A DNA stretch of 64,000 bases from Myxococcales bacterium (lineage in GTDB: Bacteria; Myxococcota; Myxococcia; Myxococcales; JAKAPL01): contig JAJXUD010000004.1 of NCBI GenBank assembly GCA_021783235.1, positions 1 through 64,000 on the forward strand. The letters run 5' to 3'. The notes beneath the pieces were generated by a model that was given only the letters and a program-made list of their open reading frames with translations, had not been told where the DNA came from and searched no databases. Positions 29,401-37,121 of this stretch are shown here, one piece after another. Both the position numbers and the translations under genes were made by a program. How positions within the stretch are numbered: the stretch's first letter is position 1; each line of letters opens with the position of its first letter.

Positions 29401-29711
29401 GCGCCGTTCGCGTAGATTCCGTTCGAGGCGGGGTTCTTCTGCGGGCCGCCGCCCGCCCCGCTGCCCAGGTAGCTGCCCCCGGGGGAGCTCGAGTACCAGC
29501 CGCTGCAGAGCGAGGGGCTCTGCAGCGTGTTGGCGGAGAACTCCTTCGGCGGCGTGTCCTGGGCGATGTCTGCCTGGTAGCAGTTGTCGACCGGGATGAT
29601 GAGGCTTCCGGCCGCGAACTGGGTCGGCGTGGCCGCGGCGGCCCGGAGCGCCGGAGCGACGAGCGCCAGCGCTGCGAGGGCCGCCACCGTGCGAGAGATC
29701 GAATGCCTCAC
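23427..29711 (-). CDS. pilY1: Giant PilY1-like pilus tip adhesin (GTG start)
   Basis: PilY1 sits at the tip of the type IV pilus, primes assembly with minor pilins and acts in adhesion. From GTG 29711 (AGGAGG five bases upstream) the protein has 2094 residues, nearly twice the usual 1000-1300, with a signal peptide (VAALAALALVAPALRAAAA). The C-terminal PilY1 propeller begins near residue 1420: CRPTVAFFGAADGMLHAVY, then VDGIPQIKTVLADLGDGNG and GGNHVFALDVTDP. Cys-rich inserts such as CFCDGVNGNS and CGGCAHQCAQSC stud the middle. I saw no N-terminal VWA metal motif, unlike Pseudomonas PilY1. Confidence 0.9.
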   Translation of the reverse strand: MRHSISRTVAALAALALVAPALRAAAATPTQFAAGSLIIPVDNCYQADIAQDTPPKEFSANTLQSPSLCSGWYSSSPGGSYLGSGAGGGPQKNPASNGIYANGARRVYGLLFLLLKAGVPVYQIVNPQKDSPQYGGVDAPDLTLGGCSGQNGDVVRLVDPSLPGTLCGLDPSHPLDPSGQIPISCKPQDNGPVGTYTLGTSAGSASSLSYRGGPFVIDASNAALARDVMAWYFAQPNLTFPGYFGFPATLGAAGGGNYADPMGTVTGRPGLLNPGHHPLHWSDYAPTDMIPFYPPQAFSLDIGSHAFFSPCTDPSMCPYATWDPLNPNGYVDPWAGTIGVKPFTDSGLANGDQNAIAFSTINVHQAQISFFAYVAQSLDTPFSPIALAGVTDPVHINTFRLYLEEAGLTFGPCHAPPAPWLTGNNLTNWNPNDTPSDPAGTGDCFFDGTSYPFPGTKTGAGTCGSNSFSSVPVTCAEGLLTSDMTFFGPAEIDSVNSMGATAVPPTTGASGNGPYGQVLDIVASDPLAIRDLLQPSAAGTAGCGAPRYQELWIPHWDGYLCSSPTNEGCPLSATETTSIGLNIPEYATLTGTAWNNIGGNPNTSCASFVVGTDGHEPYCPQLVQMFLDAAQTFAWQGGNLLAECIGSASLEDYTMEGLLAQRGINQFITHFMTEWDPDNPGLNAYFPNRYFQSSSLATHVFGQQEPTQFGNGSGQNGPLDCINVPTSVCDGANGGNPGNFCGNQTAPLSTGKLAVGWAGTTVQTVGSPASVGSAAGATASNLQIPAAINLCATDPRPVLQFNGGGGQNPSSGTGGGSQSMCPGSGANNSPTNPFCCFCDGVNGNSTGSNCDNNNGHPACFLKDACQGDCACTAGFCPGTQGAGDPMHMVYYGPPFTTSIPNGAPADPALGGNWWISLQDPLLQFGDFYFKGIYGATESWSQFSGNEAYSQDTKVLLRGYPATAAGQWDSSQLDSDGLPIHGDYFVKNRDTYPNGTGSTVGTVAYLGGDSFDGRPDGLRMIWLGMFNFNFSPHSAELARSSTVPFEEPDGGDYHGAGVQYALQGTFVQEAYDLSRYTSIYNSQADQGRWIYPLEKGHLRQLNENIVGQLCSPLSASACITQPNPCCPSQVSSGSQGSNTAGFDDFDDYANLTPPTGCSSYPPASSPPLCGGKQCDFWDVSSVSWQKPTDAMLYNAKPTTANAVKDRVLFTHLYQPIGSGAGLQPIWLNPNSTKLGQLTCALFPNSCQAGSVACPNGSNCLLGAPACAGCVAPDPFGTTVAPTISTVDVQDLLTDVSTANGGCLPLLKDVCYGPGTPQLACLDHCWAQCVDTNASCTGWDGTPPAPAGCGGCAHQCAQSCNAGPGNSHGNCGAGNAQSPTNFRSLCLGSLGGIDHASAAILRPEANPLSPAANPLIGDSYNVYCRPTVAFFGAADGMLHAVYLEDAPQTKPDGSACGVVTDPIGPNGKQYVAGQEIWAFMPNQNLPILHSNGDCSRSLFVDGIPQIKTVLADLGDGNGQTWHTILTETLGQGGNHVFALDVTDPMLPVEGGAVSDGTLASKRIVLWENGDPLDPSDPQPSPSGTSIVYTTPGQPTPYADSTREGPGFAGSTVFPNPLCSGQPYCASFLHYLGKSAGTAIGTLPGAGITESITYVAGQNGMGGPVDGYGRAISLAENTSCHVGSDPPGSCGPNGEVVYAFDTATGLPRTIPTSGKPQLVHFTQLYEDGLLPGGSGGSWSRTWGNDDIPAPPTPISLVQPGCQAGGGPPPQGQTTSPGPTQELVLPSLDGRVWGLDPSMLTSLQTSQSCGYIFDQNFDFPIFDMASYKSPYAGTGQQAAIYSPGSGSCGSFSATAWQNAVLGAPFGNPATSVPPGACGCGSPSSQDPLVLLVTGGVDWAPPASVVVALDLSQNANDLLNCKTSSCTACVNGGANEPFPNQSGPACAPLITGTCDSCTGETIQAGNCVGRVYGGILDVGTEAYFAASSGQLTGTGATVAQQGGDGFIGSFSICAGVDGGTGLPTTLAEGVGKVAAALTVGSPQGPNGQVQVFSASTTGMHNVTANATPAIAQVKPPPMMQHWWSSNARSSGSDGTQTCQ

Positions 29712-29741
29712 GAAGCCTCCTGGGAATACCCCCCGGCTTAA

Positions 29742-29758
29742 CGCAAGCGGCGTGCCTG
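29742..29758 (-). promoter_or_regulatory. Sigma-54 type promoter of pilY1
   Basis: Read on the minus strand, 29758 to 29742 is AGGCACG-CCGC-TTGCG preceded by C. The invariant GG and GC dinucleotides are separated by exactly 10 bases, and the sequence matches GGCACG-N4-TTGC; only the first T of the usual TGG is changed. Transcription would start near 29731, about 20 bases before the GTG. Known myxobacterial pilin control by sigma-54 makes this plausible. Confidence 0.55.
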
Positions 29759-29963
29759 GCGTCACGTCGCGGCCATCTCTGCAAGCGTCTGAAATCTCTA
29801 GCGAACGCCAGGCGGTCGCCCTTGCGTCACGCGGCGCCAGGGAGACTCTTGCGGACGACTATGCAACTGTTGCGGTCCTCGGGCCTCCCCGGGGACGGTG
29901 GCTCCCCTTGTTCGCGCCGCGCGAATGTGCGAAGGGGAGGCCGCCACCTCCGAGGACGTCCGA

Positions 29964-31775
<1,812 letters not shown>

Positions 31776-31787
31776 GAGGATCATCCG

Positions 31788-32225
31788 GTGAGCCCGACGG
31801 CCCAAAGCCCGACTGCATCGAAGAAGCCGCGCAAGCTGCGCATCCTCGTGGCCAAGCCCGGCCTCGACGGCCACGACCGCGGGGCCAAGATCATCGCCCG
31901 GGCGCTGCGCGACGCCGGCTACGAGGTCATCTACACCGGGCTGCACCAGACGCCCGAGATGATCGTGAGCGCCGCCATCCAGGAGGACGTCGACGCCATC
32001 GGCCTCTCCATCATGTCGGGCGCCCACATGACCCACTTCCCGGCGGTCCTCGAGCTGCTCGAGAAGCAGGGGGCGACGGACATCCGGCTCTTCGGCGGCG
32101 GCATCATCCCCGACGAGGACATCCCCGAGCTGAAGAAGCGGGGGGTCGCCGAGATCTTCACTCCGGGCACGCCGACCACCGCGGTGGTCGACTGGATTCA
32201 GAAGAACCTCGAGGGGAAGCGCTGA
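31788..32225 (+). CDS. icmB: B12-binding small subunit of the acyl-CoA mutase (GTG start)
   Basis: The 145-residue protein is a stand-alone cobalamin-binding domain that supplies the lower-ligand histidine. The signature DGHDRG at 27-32 (DxHxxG) includes H29. GLSIMSGAH and [13 protein letters not shown] are the other two cobalamin contacts. GTG 31788 has AGGAGG eight bases upstream and follows the large subunit by 12 bp, so the two are co-expressed and should form the holo-mutase. Confidence 0.93.
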   Translation: MSPTAQSPTASKKPRKLRILVAKPGLDGHDRGAKIIARALRDAGYEVIYTGLHQTPEMIVSAAIQEDVDAIGLSIMSGAHMTHFPAVLELLEKQGATDIRLFGGGIIPDEDIPELKKRGVAEIFTPGTPTTAVVDWIQKNLEGKR

Positions 32226-32256
32226 TGCGAGACCGGCAGGCGGAGGGTCGTCGCTG

Positions 32257-33189
32257 ATGCTCGAGGGGCTGCCGGGACGCGCCTCGGTCTACGAGGTCGG
32301 CCCCCGCGACGGGCTGCAGAACGAGGCGGCAAGGCTCTCGATCGACCAGCGGCTCGAGCTCCTCGCGGCGCTCTGCGACGCGGGGCTCACCCGCCTCGAG
32401 GCCGGCAGCTTCGTCTCGCCCAAGTGGATCCCGCAGCTCGCCGACACCGACGAGCTGGTCCGCAGGCTCCCCGCCCGGCCGGGCGTCGTCTACTCGGCGC
32501 TCGTCCCGAACGACCAGGGGCTCGAGCGGGCCGTGGCCTCGGGGCTCCGCGAGGTCGCGGTCTTCCTCTCGGCCTCCGAGAGCCACTCGAAGAAGAACAT
32601 CAACAAGTCGATCGCGGAGGCGCTCGCCACCTTCGAGGCGCTGGTCCCGAAGGCCGTGGGGAAGGGCCTCCGGGTCCGCGGCTACGTCTCCGTGGTCTGG
32701 GGCTGCCCCTACGAGGGGAGGGTCCCGGTCGAGCGGGTCGTCGAGATCGCCGAGGCGCTCGTCCGGATGGGCGTCTACGAGGTCTCGCTCGGCGACACCA
32801 TCGGCGTCGGCACGCCGCGGCAGACCGAGGCGATCGTGCGCGCGGTCGGCGCGAAGCTCCCGCCCTCGAAGGTCGCGGTCCACCTGCACGACACGCGCGG
32901 GACCGCGCTCGCGAACGCGCTCGTGGCGCTCGGGAACGGCGTCGGCACGATCGACGCCTCGGTGGGCGGCCTCGGCGGCTGTCCCTACGCGCCGGGCGCC
33001 TCGGGGAACCTCGCCACCGAGGACCTCGTCTACCTGCTCGACGGCATGGGCGTCGAGAGCCAGCTCTCGCTGCCGAAGCTCGTGGCCGCCGCCGAGCTCG
33101 CGCAGCGGCTCGTCGGGCGCAAGCTCCCCTCCAAGGTCTTGCAGGCCGAGCTCGGCGCGCGCGAGCGGGCGAGCCGAGAGGGAGCCTGA
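32257..33189 (+). CDS. Hydroxymethylglutaryl-CoA lyase
   Basis: The enzyme cleaves HMG-CoA to acetyl-CoA and acetoacetate, the last step of leucine breakdown. The 310 residues include YEVGPRDGLQNE at 12-23 (substrate Arg/Asp), the metal-binding HLHDT at 209-213 and the catalytic loop GGLGGCPYAPGASGN with Cys242. It starts at ATG 32257, 31 bp after the mutase small subunit, and is followed 3 bp later by a methylglutaconyl-CoA hydratase-like gene. Confidence 0.95.
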   Translation: MLEGLPGRASVYEVGPRDGLQNEAARLSIDQRLELLAALCDAGLTRLEAGSFVSPKWIPQLADTDELVRRLPARPGVVYSALVPNDQGLERAVASGLREVAVFLSASESHSKKNINKSIAEALATFEALVPKAVGKGLRVRGYVSVVWGCPYEGRVPVERVVEIAEALVRMGVYEVSLGDTIGVGTPRQTEAIVRAVGAKLPPSKVAVHLHDTRGTALANALVALGNGVGTIDASVGGLGGCPYAPGASGNLATEDLVYLLDGMGVESQLSLPKLVAAAELAQRLVGRKLPSKVLQAELGARERASREGA

Positions 33190-33192
33190 GCG

Positions 33193-33972
33193 ATGGCCGA
33201 GCTGCGGATCGAAGCGGCGGCGGCGCACGTCGAGCGCTGGACCATCCTCGGCGAGGCGCGCCGCAACACGCTGACGCGCGCGCTCGTCGCGGAGCTCATC
33301 CGGGAGATCGAGCGGGTCTCGGCGCCGGGCGCCGCCCGCGCCGTCGTGCTCACCGGGGAAGGGGAGAAGGCCTTCTGCGCCGGAGCGGATCTCAAGGAGC
33401 GGCAGGGGATGGACGAGGGCGAGGTCCGCCGGTTCCTCGACGACCTGCGGCGGATGACCCGGGGGATCGAGCGGTCGCGCGCCGTCTTCGTCGCGGCGCT
33501 CGAGGGCTCGGCCTATGGCGGCGGCACCGAGCTCTCGCTCGCCTGCGACCTTCGCCTGCTGCGCGACGGGGCGACCCTGGCCCTCACCGAGACGACGCTC
33601 GCGATCATCCCCGGCGCCGGGGGCACGCAGCGGCTGCCGCGGCTCGTCGGCCCCGGGCGCGCGAAGGAGCTGATCCTGACCGGCCGGCCGCTCGGGGCGC
33701 AGGAGGCGCTCGCCTGGGGGCTCGTCGTGCGCGTGACCCCGGCGGGGCAGGCCGTCGCGCAGGCGGTCGAGCTCGCGGAGCGGATCGCGAAGAACGGCCC
33801 CGTGGCCGTCGCCGCCGCCAAGGCCGCCATCGAGGATGGGTTCGGGCTGGCGCTCGAGGCCGGCCTCGACGTCGAGCGGCGCGAGTACGAGAAGACGCTC
33901 GGCACGAAGGACCGGCTGGAGGGGCTCGCCGCCTTCAAGGAGAAGCGACCGCCGGTCTACCGGGGGGAGTGA
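33193..33972 (+). CDS. Enoyl-CoA hydratase family, methylglutaconyl-CoA hydratase-like
   Basis: The 259-residue crotonase-fold protein has AGADLKERQGM, GSAYGGGTELSLACD and LTETTLAIIPGAGGTQRLPR, the pattern of AUH/LiuC-type methylglutaconyl-CoA hydratases. Both catalytic glutamates are present (E113 and E133). Position between HMG-CoA lyase and an acyl-CoA carboxylase subunit supports hydration of 3-methylglutaconyl-CoA to HMG-CoA. A generic hydratase cannot be excluded from sequence alone. Confidence 0.88.
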   Translation: MAELRIEAAAAHVERWTILGEARRNTLTRALVAELIREIERVSAPGAARAVVLTGEGEKAFCAGADLKERQGMDEGEVRRFLDDLRRMTRGIERSRAVFVAALEGSAYGGGTELSLACDLRLLRDGATLALTETTLAIIPGAGGTQRLPRLVGPGRAKELILTGRPLGAQEALAWGLVVRVTPAGQAVAQAVELAERIAKNGPVAVAAAKAAIEDGFGLALEAGLDVERREYEKTLGTKDRLEGLAAFKEKRPPVYRGE

Positions 33973-33979
33973 CGATCAC

Positions 33980-34008
33980 TCGACGGGTGGCCCGCCCGCC
34001 GCTAGGAT
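33980..34008 (+). promoter_or_regulatory. Candidate sigma-70 promoter before the carboxyltransferase gene
   Basis: TCGACG (33980-33985) and TAGGAT (34003-34008) are separated by 17 bp; each matches the consensus at four of six positions. Transcription would start near 34015, 15 bases before the ATG at 34030, which has its own GGAGG. It lies in the short gap after the hydratase gene, so it may be an internal promoter. Confidence 0.35.
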
Positions 34009-34029
34009 GCGCGCTCTTTCGGAGGCCCG

Positions 34030-35571
34030 ATGGACGAGAAACTCTCCTTCGACGAAGCCGCGCTCGCGCTCGAGGCCCGCGTGAGGCGAGGCGGCGCCGA
34101 GCGCTACCACCAGAAGAACAGGGAGCAGGGCAAGCTCTTCGCCCGCGAGCGGATCGATCGGCTCCTCGACCCGGGCAGCTTCGTCGAGGAGGCGCTGCTC
34201 GCGAACGCGCTCGACCCCGAGCTTCCCGCGGACGGCGTCGTCACCGGGCTCGGCCGCGTCGAGGGGCGGCCCGTCGCGGTGATGGCGAACGACTCGACCG
34301 TGAAGGCCGGCTCGTGGGGCAAGCGGACCGTCGAGAAGATCCTCCGCATCCAGGAGACGGCCGCGAGGATGCGAGTGCCGCTCTTCTACCTGGTCGACTC
34401 GGCGGGGGCGCGCATCACCGACCAGGTGGAGATGTTCCCGGGCCGGCGCGGCGCGGGGCGGATCTTCTTCAACGAGGTGGGGCTGTCGGGCTCCGTGCCG
34501 CAGATCTGCCTGCTCTTCGGCCCCTCGGCGGCGGGCGGCGCCTACATTCCGGCCTTCTGCGACATCGTCGTGATGGTCGAGGGCAACGCCTCGATGTACC
34601 TCGGCTCGCCCCGCATGGCCGAGATGGTCATCGGCGAGAAGGTGACGCTCGAGGAGATGGGCGGCGCCCGGATGCACTGCTCGGTCTCGGGCTGCGGCGA
34701 CTTCCTCGTGAAGACCGAGGAGGAGGCGCTCGCCCTCGGCCGCCGCTGGCTCTCCTACTTCCCGCAGAGCTTCGCCGATGCGCCGCCGCGCACGGCGCCG
34801 CGGCCGCCGGCCCGCTCGGGCAAGAGCGTCGACGAGATCCTGCCGGCCGACCAGAACAGGCCGTTCGACATGAAGGCGCTCGTGCGCGAGCTCGTCGACG
34901 AGGGGAGCCTCGTCGAGGTCAAGGAGCTCTTCGCGGGCGAGATCCTCACCCTGCTCGCGCGCATCGACGGCCGCCCGGTGGGCATCGTCGCGAACCAGCC
35001 GAAGGTGAAGGGCGGGGTGCTCTTCGTCGAATCGGCCGACAAGGCCGCCCGCTTCATCTGGCTCTGCGACGCCTTCAACATCCCGCTCGTCTACCTCGCG
35101 GACGTGCCCGGCTTCATGATCGGCACCAAGGTGGAGCGGGCGGGCATCATCCGCGCCGGCGCCAAGATGATCCACGCGGTCTCCGAGGCCACCGTGCCGC
35201 GGATCTCGGTGGTCGTCCGCAAGGCCTACGGCGCGGGGCTCTACGCCATGAGCGGGCCGGGCTTCGCGCCCGACTGCACGCTGGCCCTGCCCCAGGCGAT
35301 GATCGCGGTGATGGGGCCCGAGGCGGCGGTGAACGCCGTCTTCTTCAACAAGATCCAGGAGAAGCCCGAGGCCGAGCGGGCCGCCTTCGTGGCCAAGCTG
35401 CGCGAGGAGTACCGGGCGGACATCGACGTGGACAAGCTCGCGAGCGAGCTCGTCGTCGACGCGGTGGTGCCGGGCAGCCGGCTGCGCGACGAGCTCGTCG
35501 CGCGGATCGCGCTCTACTCCGAGCGCTACGAGCCGCCGAAGCGCAAGAAGCGCGGCGTCACCCCGGTCTGA
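34030..35571 (+). CDS. Acyl-CoA carboxylase carboxyltransferase (beta) subunit
   Basis: This subunit moves CO2 from carboxybiotin to an acyl-CoA. The 513 residues include RERIDRLLDPGSFVEE, the oxyanion-forming segments DSAGARITDQ and FGPSAAGGAYIPAFCD in the N-terminal crotonase-like half, and DVPGFMIGTKVERAGIIRAG in the C-terminal half. HMG-CoA lyase and methylglutaconyl-CoA hydratase next to it suggest 3-methylcrotonyl-CoA; propionyl-CoA is an alternative. The biotin-carrying carboxylase partner, usually in the same operon, is not in this window. Confidence 0.9.
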   Translation: MDEKLSFDEAALALEARVRRGGAERYHQKNREQGKLFARERIDRLLDPGSFVEEALLANALDPELPADGVVTGLGRVEGRPVAVMANDSTVKAGSWGKRTVEKILRIQETAARMRVPLFYLVDSAGARITDQVEMFPGRRGAGRIFFNEVGLSGSVPQICLLFGPSAAGGAYIPAFCDIVVMVEGNASMYLGSPRMAEMVIGEKVTLEEMGGARMHCSVSGCGDFLVKTEEEALALGRRWLSYFPQSFADAPPRTAPRPPARSGKSVDEILPADQNRPFDMKALVRELVDEGSLVEVKELFAGEILTLLARIDGRPVGIVANQPKVKGGVLFVESADKAARFIWLCDAFNIPLVYLADVPGFMIGTKVERAGIIRAGAKMIHAVSEATVPRISVVVRKAYGAGLYAMSGPGFAPDCTLALPQAMIAVMGPEAAVNAVFFNKIQEKPEAERAAFVAKLREEYRADIDVDKLASELVVDAVVPGSRLRDELVARIALYSERYEPPKRKKRGVTPV

Positions 35572-35643
35572 GAGGGCGTGAACGGGGGGGCGACGGCCGC
35601 GCGGGTCGCGCGGGGCCGAGCCAGCGTCGCGAGCGGGCGAGCG

Positions 35644-35874
35644 ACGATGATCGGCGGGCCGAAGACGATGATCGGCTGGCCGAAGAAGATGATCGACGGC
35701 CGTGCCACGATGATCGGCGGGCTGGAGACGATGATCGGCGGCCGTGCCACGATGATCGACGGCTGTGCCACGATGATCGGCGGCCGTGCCACGATGATCG
35801 ACCGGCCAGTGACGATGATCGACCGGCCGGAGACGATGATCGGCCGGCCAGCGACGCTGATCGGCGGCCGCGCG
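35644..35874. repeat. 21-bp tandem repeat, 11 copies
   Basis: Eleven uninterrupted 21-bp units with consensus ACGATGATCGGCGGCCGTGC plus a final C fill 35644-35874; the fifth and seventh units are identical. Nine units contain the dyad CGATGATCG, so these sites recur every 21 bp, two DNA turns. All six frames stay open because the unit is a multiple of three, giving heptapeptides such as TMIGGRA on one strand. The array lies between convergent genes in the 407-bp gap 35572-35978, the only gap above 300 bp; nothing else was recognised there apart from two GCGATCGC palindromes just after the array. Confidence 0.93.
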
Positions 35875-35978
35875 GCGATCGCATGCACCCCGACGAGGGC
35901 GTCGGGCGGCCCCGCGTGGCTCGAAGGCGGGCCCGCGATCGCGCTGCGCGGCCGCGGGAGGGTCGACGGTCGGCGAGG

Positions 35979-36149
35979 CTACCGGAACGGCCACCAGGCG
36001 GGGCGCTGGCGGGCGGGCGGCTGGACGCCGGTCTCCCGGCAGCGGCAGCGCTCCGACTCGGGGACGCCGCGCATCACGGCGTCGACGTGGGCGCCGCAGC
36101 CGGACCAGCTGACCTTGCCGCACGAGCGGCACTTGACGCGAGAGCACAT
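35979..36149 (-). CDS. Small zinc-ribbon-like conserved protein
   Basis: This 56-residue protein starts at ATG 36149 with AGGAGA upstream. It contains CRSCGKVSWSGCGAHVDAVM followed by GVP and RCRC. Cys at 7, 10, 18, 35 and 37 plus H21 make a compact metal-binding protein likely. I recall similar small hypothetical proteins (C-x2-CGK-x-W-x-GCG-x-H) in many bacteria but cannot name a function. It is the last of a leftward group with fmdB and DUF302, and its 3' end faces the 21-bp repeat array. Confidence 0.8.
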   Translation of the reverse strand: MCSRVKCRSCGKVSWSGCGAHVDAVMRGVPESERCRCRETGVQPPARQRPAWWPFR

Positions 36150-36221
36150 GTGCTGGGTTCTCCTCTGGGTTTGGGGGGTGAAGGGTGGGAGGGACCGGCG
36201 ACCGCCGGCCGTGGCTCAGCC

Positions 36222-36428
36222 TCAGGTGAAGCGGCCCGAGCCGCCGCAACCGCCGCCGCCGCCTCCGGCCTCGGCCGAGCCGCCGAGCGCCGCCGGCGCC
36301 GACATCAGCCTTCGGACTCGCCGCTCGTCGCAGGCGGGGCAGGAGAGCTCGCCCTCCTCCTCGGGGTGGCGGATCAGCGCCTCGAACGTCCGTCCGCAGC
36401 GCTCGCATTCGAATTCACGCAGTGGCAT
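36222..36428 (-). CDS. FmdB family zinc-ribbon protein
   Basis: The 68-residue protein has the FmdB-type ribbon: MPLREFECERCGRTFEALI, then CPAC about 18 residues later, and RRLMSAPAA. It ends in a Gly-rich tail with an extra Cys (CGGSGRFT), which is also common in the family. FmdB proteins are putative regulators of unknown mechanism. ATG 36428 has GAGGAA upstream. Confidence 0.88.
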   Translation of the reverse strand: MPLREFECERCGRTFEALIRHPEEEGELSCPACDERRVRRLMSAPAALGGSAEAGGGGGGCGGSGRFT

Positions 36429-36479
36429 CCGTCTTTCCTCGTTGCCTCGTCGGTCAACAGCTCGGGTGGGTGTCGTCGG

Positions 36480-36498
36480 AGGCCCCGTCCCGGGGCCT
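36480..36498 (-). other. Perfect hairpin 12 nt after the TGA of the membrane micropeptide
   Basis: On the minus strand AGGCCCC (36498-36492), loop GGGAC and GGGGCCT (36486-36480) form a perfect 7-bp stem. It begins 12 bases after the TGA at 36513-36511, with 19 bases from the TGA to the loop. No T-run follows, so it is a poor intrinsic terminator. It could be a Rho-related or mRNA-stability element, or possibly a selenocysteine insertion element; see findings. Confidence 0.5.
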
Positions 36499-36510
36499 TT
36501 GGGGGACCGC

Positions 36511-36597
36511 TCAGGTGGGCACCCCCAGCTTGGGGAGAATCCAGACCTGGAGAACCGTCCAGACCACGAGGACGGCCAGCATCGAGAGGACGTCCAT
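36511..36597 (-). CDS. 28-residue single-pass membrane peptide
   Basis: The ATG at 36597 shares its A with the TGA of the DUF302 gene (TGATG), so it is translationally coupled. The peptide is MDVLSMLAVLVVWTVLQVWI plus LPKLGVPT: one hydrophobic helix and a short polar end. The reading frame ends at TGA and would continue for 18 more codons if TGA were recoded. It is too short for standard gene finders. Function unknown; coupling to DUF302 suggests the two act together at the membrane. Confidence 0.55.
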   Translation of the reverse strand: MDVLSMLAVLVVWTVLQVWILPKLGVPT

Positions 36598-36998
36598 CAG
36601 ATCCGCTCGATCACGCGCCGCAGCCGCTCGTCCGCTTCCTTCGCGATCGGGTCGAGCGCCGGGTTCTTCAGGGCCTCCATCATCGCCTGGGGCCTGATCG
36701 CCTGCACGACGCTGCCGCCGCCCTCGCGGGCGAAGACGGTGACGTTGCAGGGCAAGAAGAGCCCGACCCCCGGCTCGGCGGCCAGCGCGCGGTGCGCCAG
36801 CGGCGGGTTGCAGGCGCCCAGGATGACGTAGGGCTTCTCGTCGACCCCGAGCTTCTCCTTCATCGTCGCCTGGACGTCGATGCGCGTCAGCACCCCAAAC
36901 CCCTCGGTCTTGAGCGCCTCGGTGGTCCTCCGGATCGCCTCGTCCTGGGCGACGCCCGGCAGCTCGCGCGTGTAGCCATAAGGCACGTCGGTCTTCAT
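36597..36998 (-). CDS. DUF302 domain protein
   Basis: The 133-residue protein matches DUF302: GVLTRIDVQATMKEKLGVDE, then YVILGACNPPLAHRALAAEP and GLFLPCNVTVFAREGG, with two conserved Cys. The fold is thought to bind small molecules or metals and the family occurs near redox genes; the true role is unknown. ATG 36998 has GAGGAGG upstream. It starts a leftward unit with the membrane micropeptide, fmdB and a small zinc-ribbon gene. Confidence 0.88.
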   Translation of the reverse strand: MKTDVPYGYTRELPGVAQDEAIRRTTEALKTEGFGVLTRIDVQATMKEKLGVDEKPYVILGACNPPLAHRALAAEPGVGLFLPCNVTVFAREGGGSVVQAIRPQAMMEALKNPALDPIAKEADERLRRVIERI

Positions 36999-37121
36999 GT
37001 GGCCTCCTCGTTCTTCTCGTAACTTGGAGCCATGGTCGGGCGCAAAGGGTTCGCGAGGCGAGCGGGTTGACGCAGGAGCGCCCCAGGCGGGAGGATTGCC
37101 CCTCTGACCCGGGAGGCAGCC

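Noticed and set aside
23569-29784. A 2071-codon minus-strand frame overlapping pilY1 in another frame
   Set aside because: Same-strand frame shadow of pilY1, dominated by Arg, Pro and Leu with no signal peptide or motif. The pilY1 frame has the signal peptide, the PilY1 propeller motifs and an ideal ribosome site.
35644-35874. CRISPR array
   Set aside because: Units are contiguous 21-bp repeats with no spacers, and no cas genes are present.
35578-36831. A 417-codon plus-strand ORF containing the TMIGGRA heptapeptide repeats
   Set aside because: Beyond the repeat it is antisense to the zinc-ribbon and fmdB genes and becomes low-complexity Arg/Ser/Pro. The repeat itself may or may not be translated, but the full ORF is not a credible gene.
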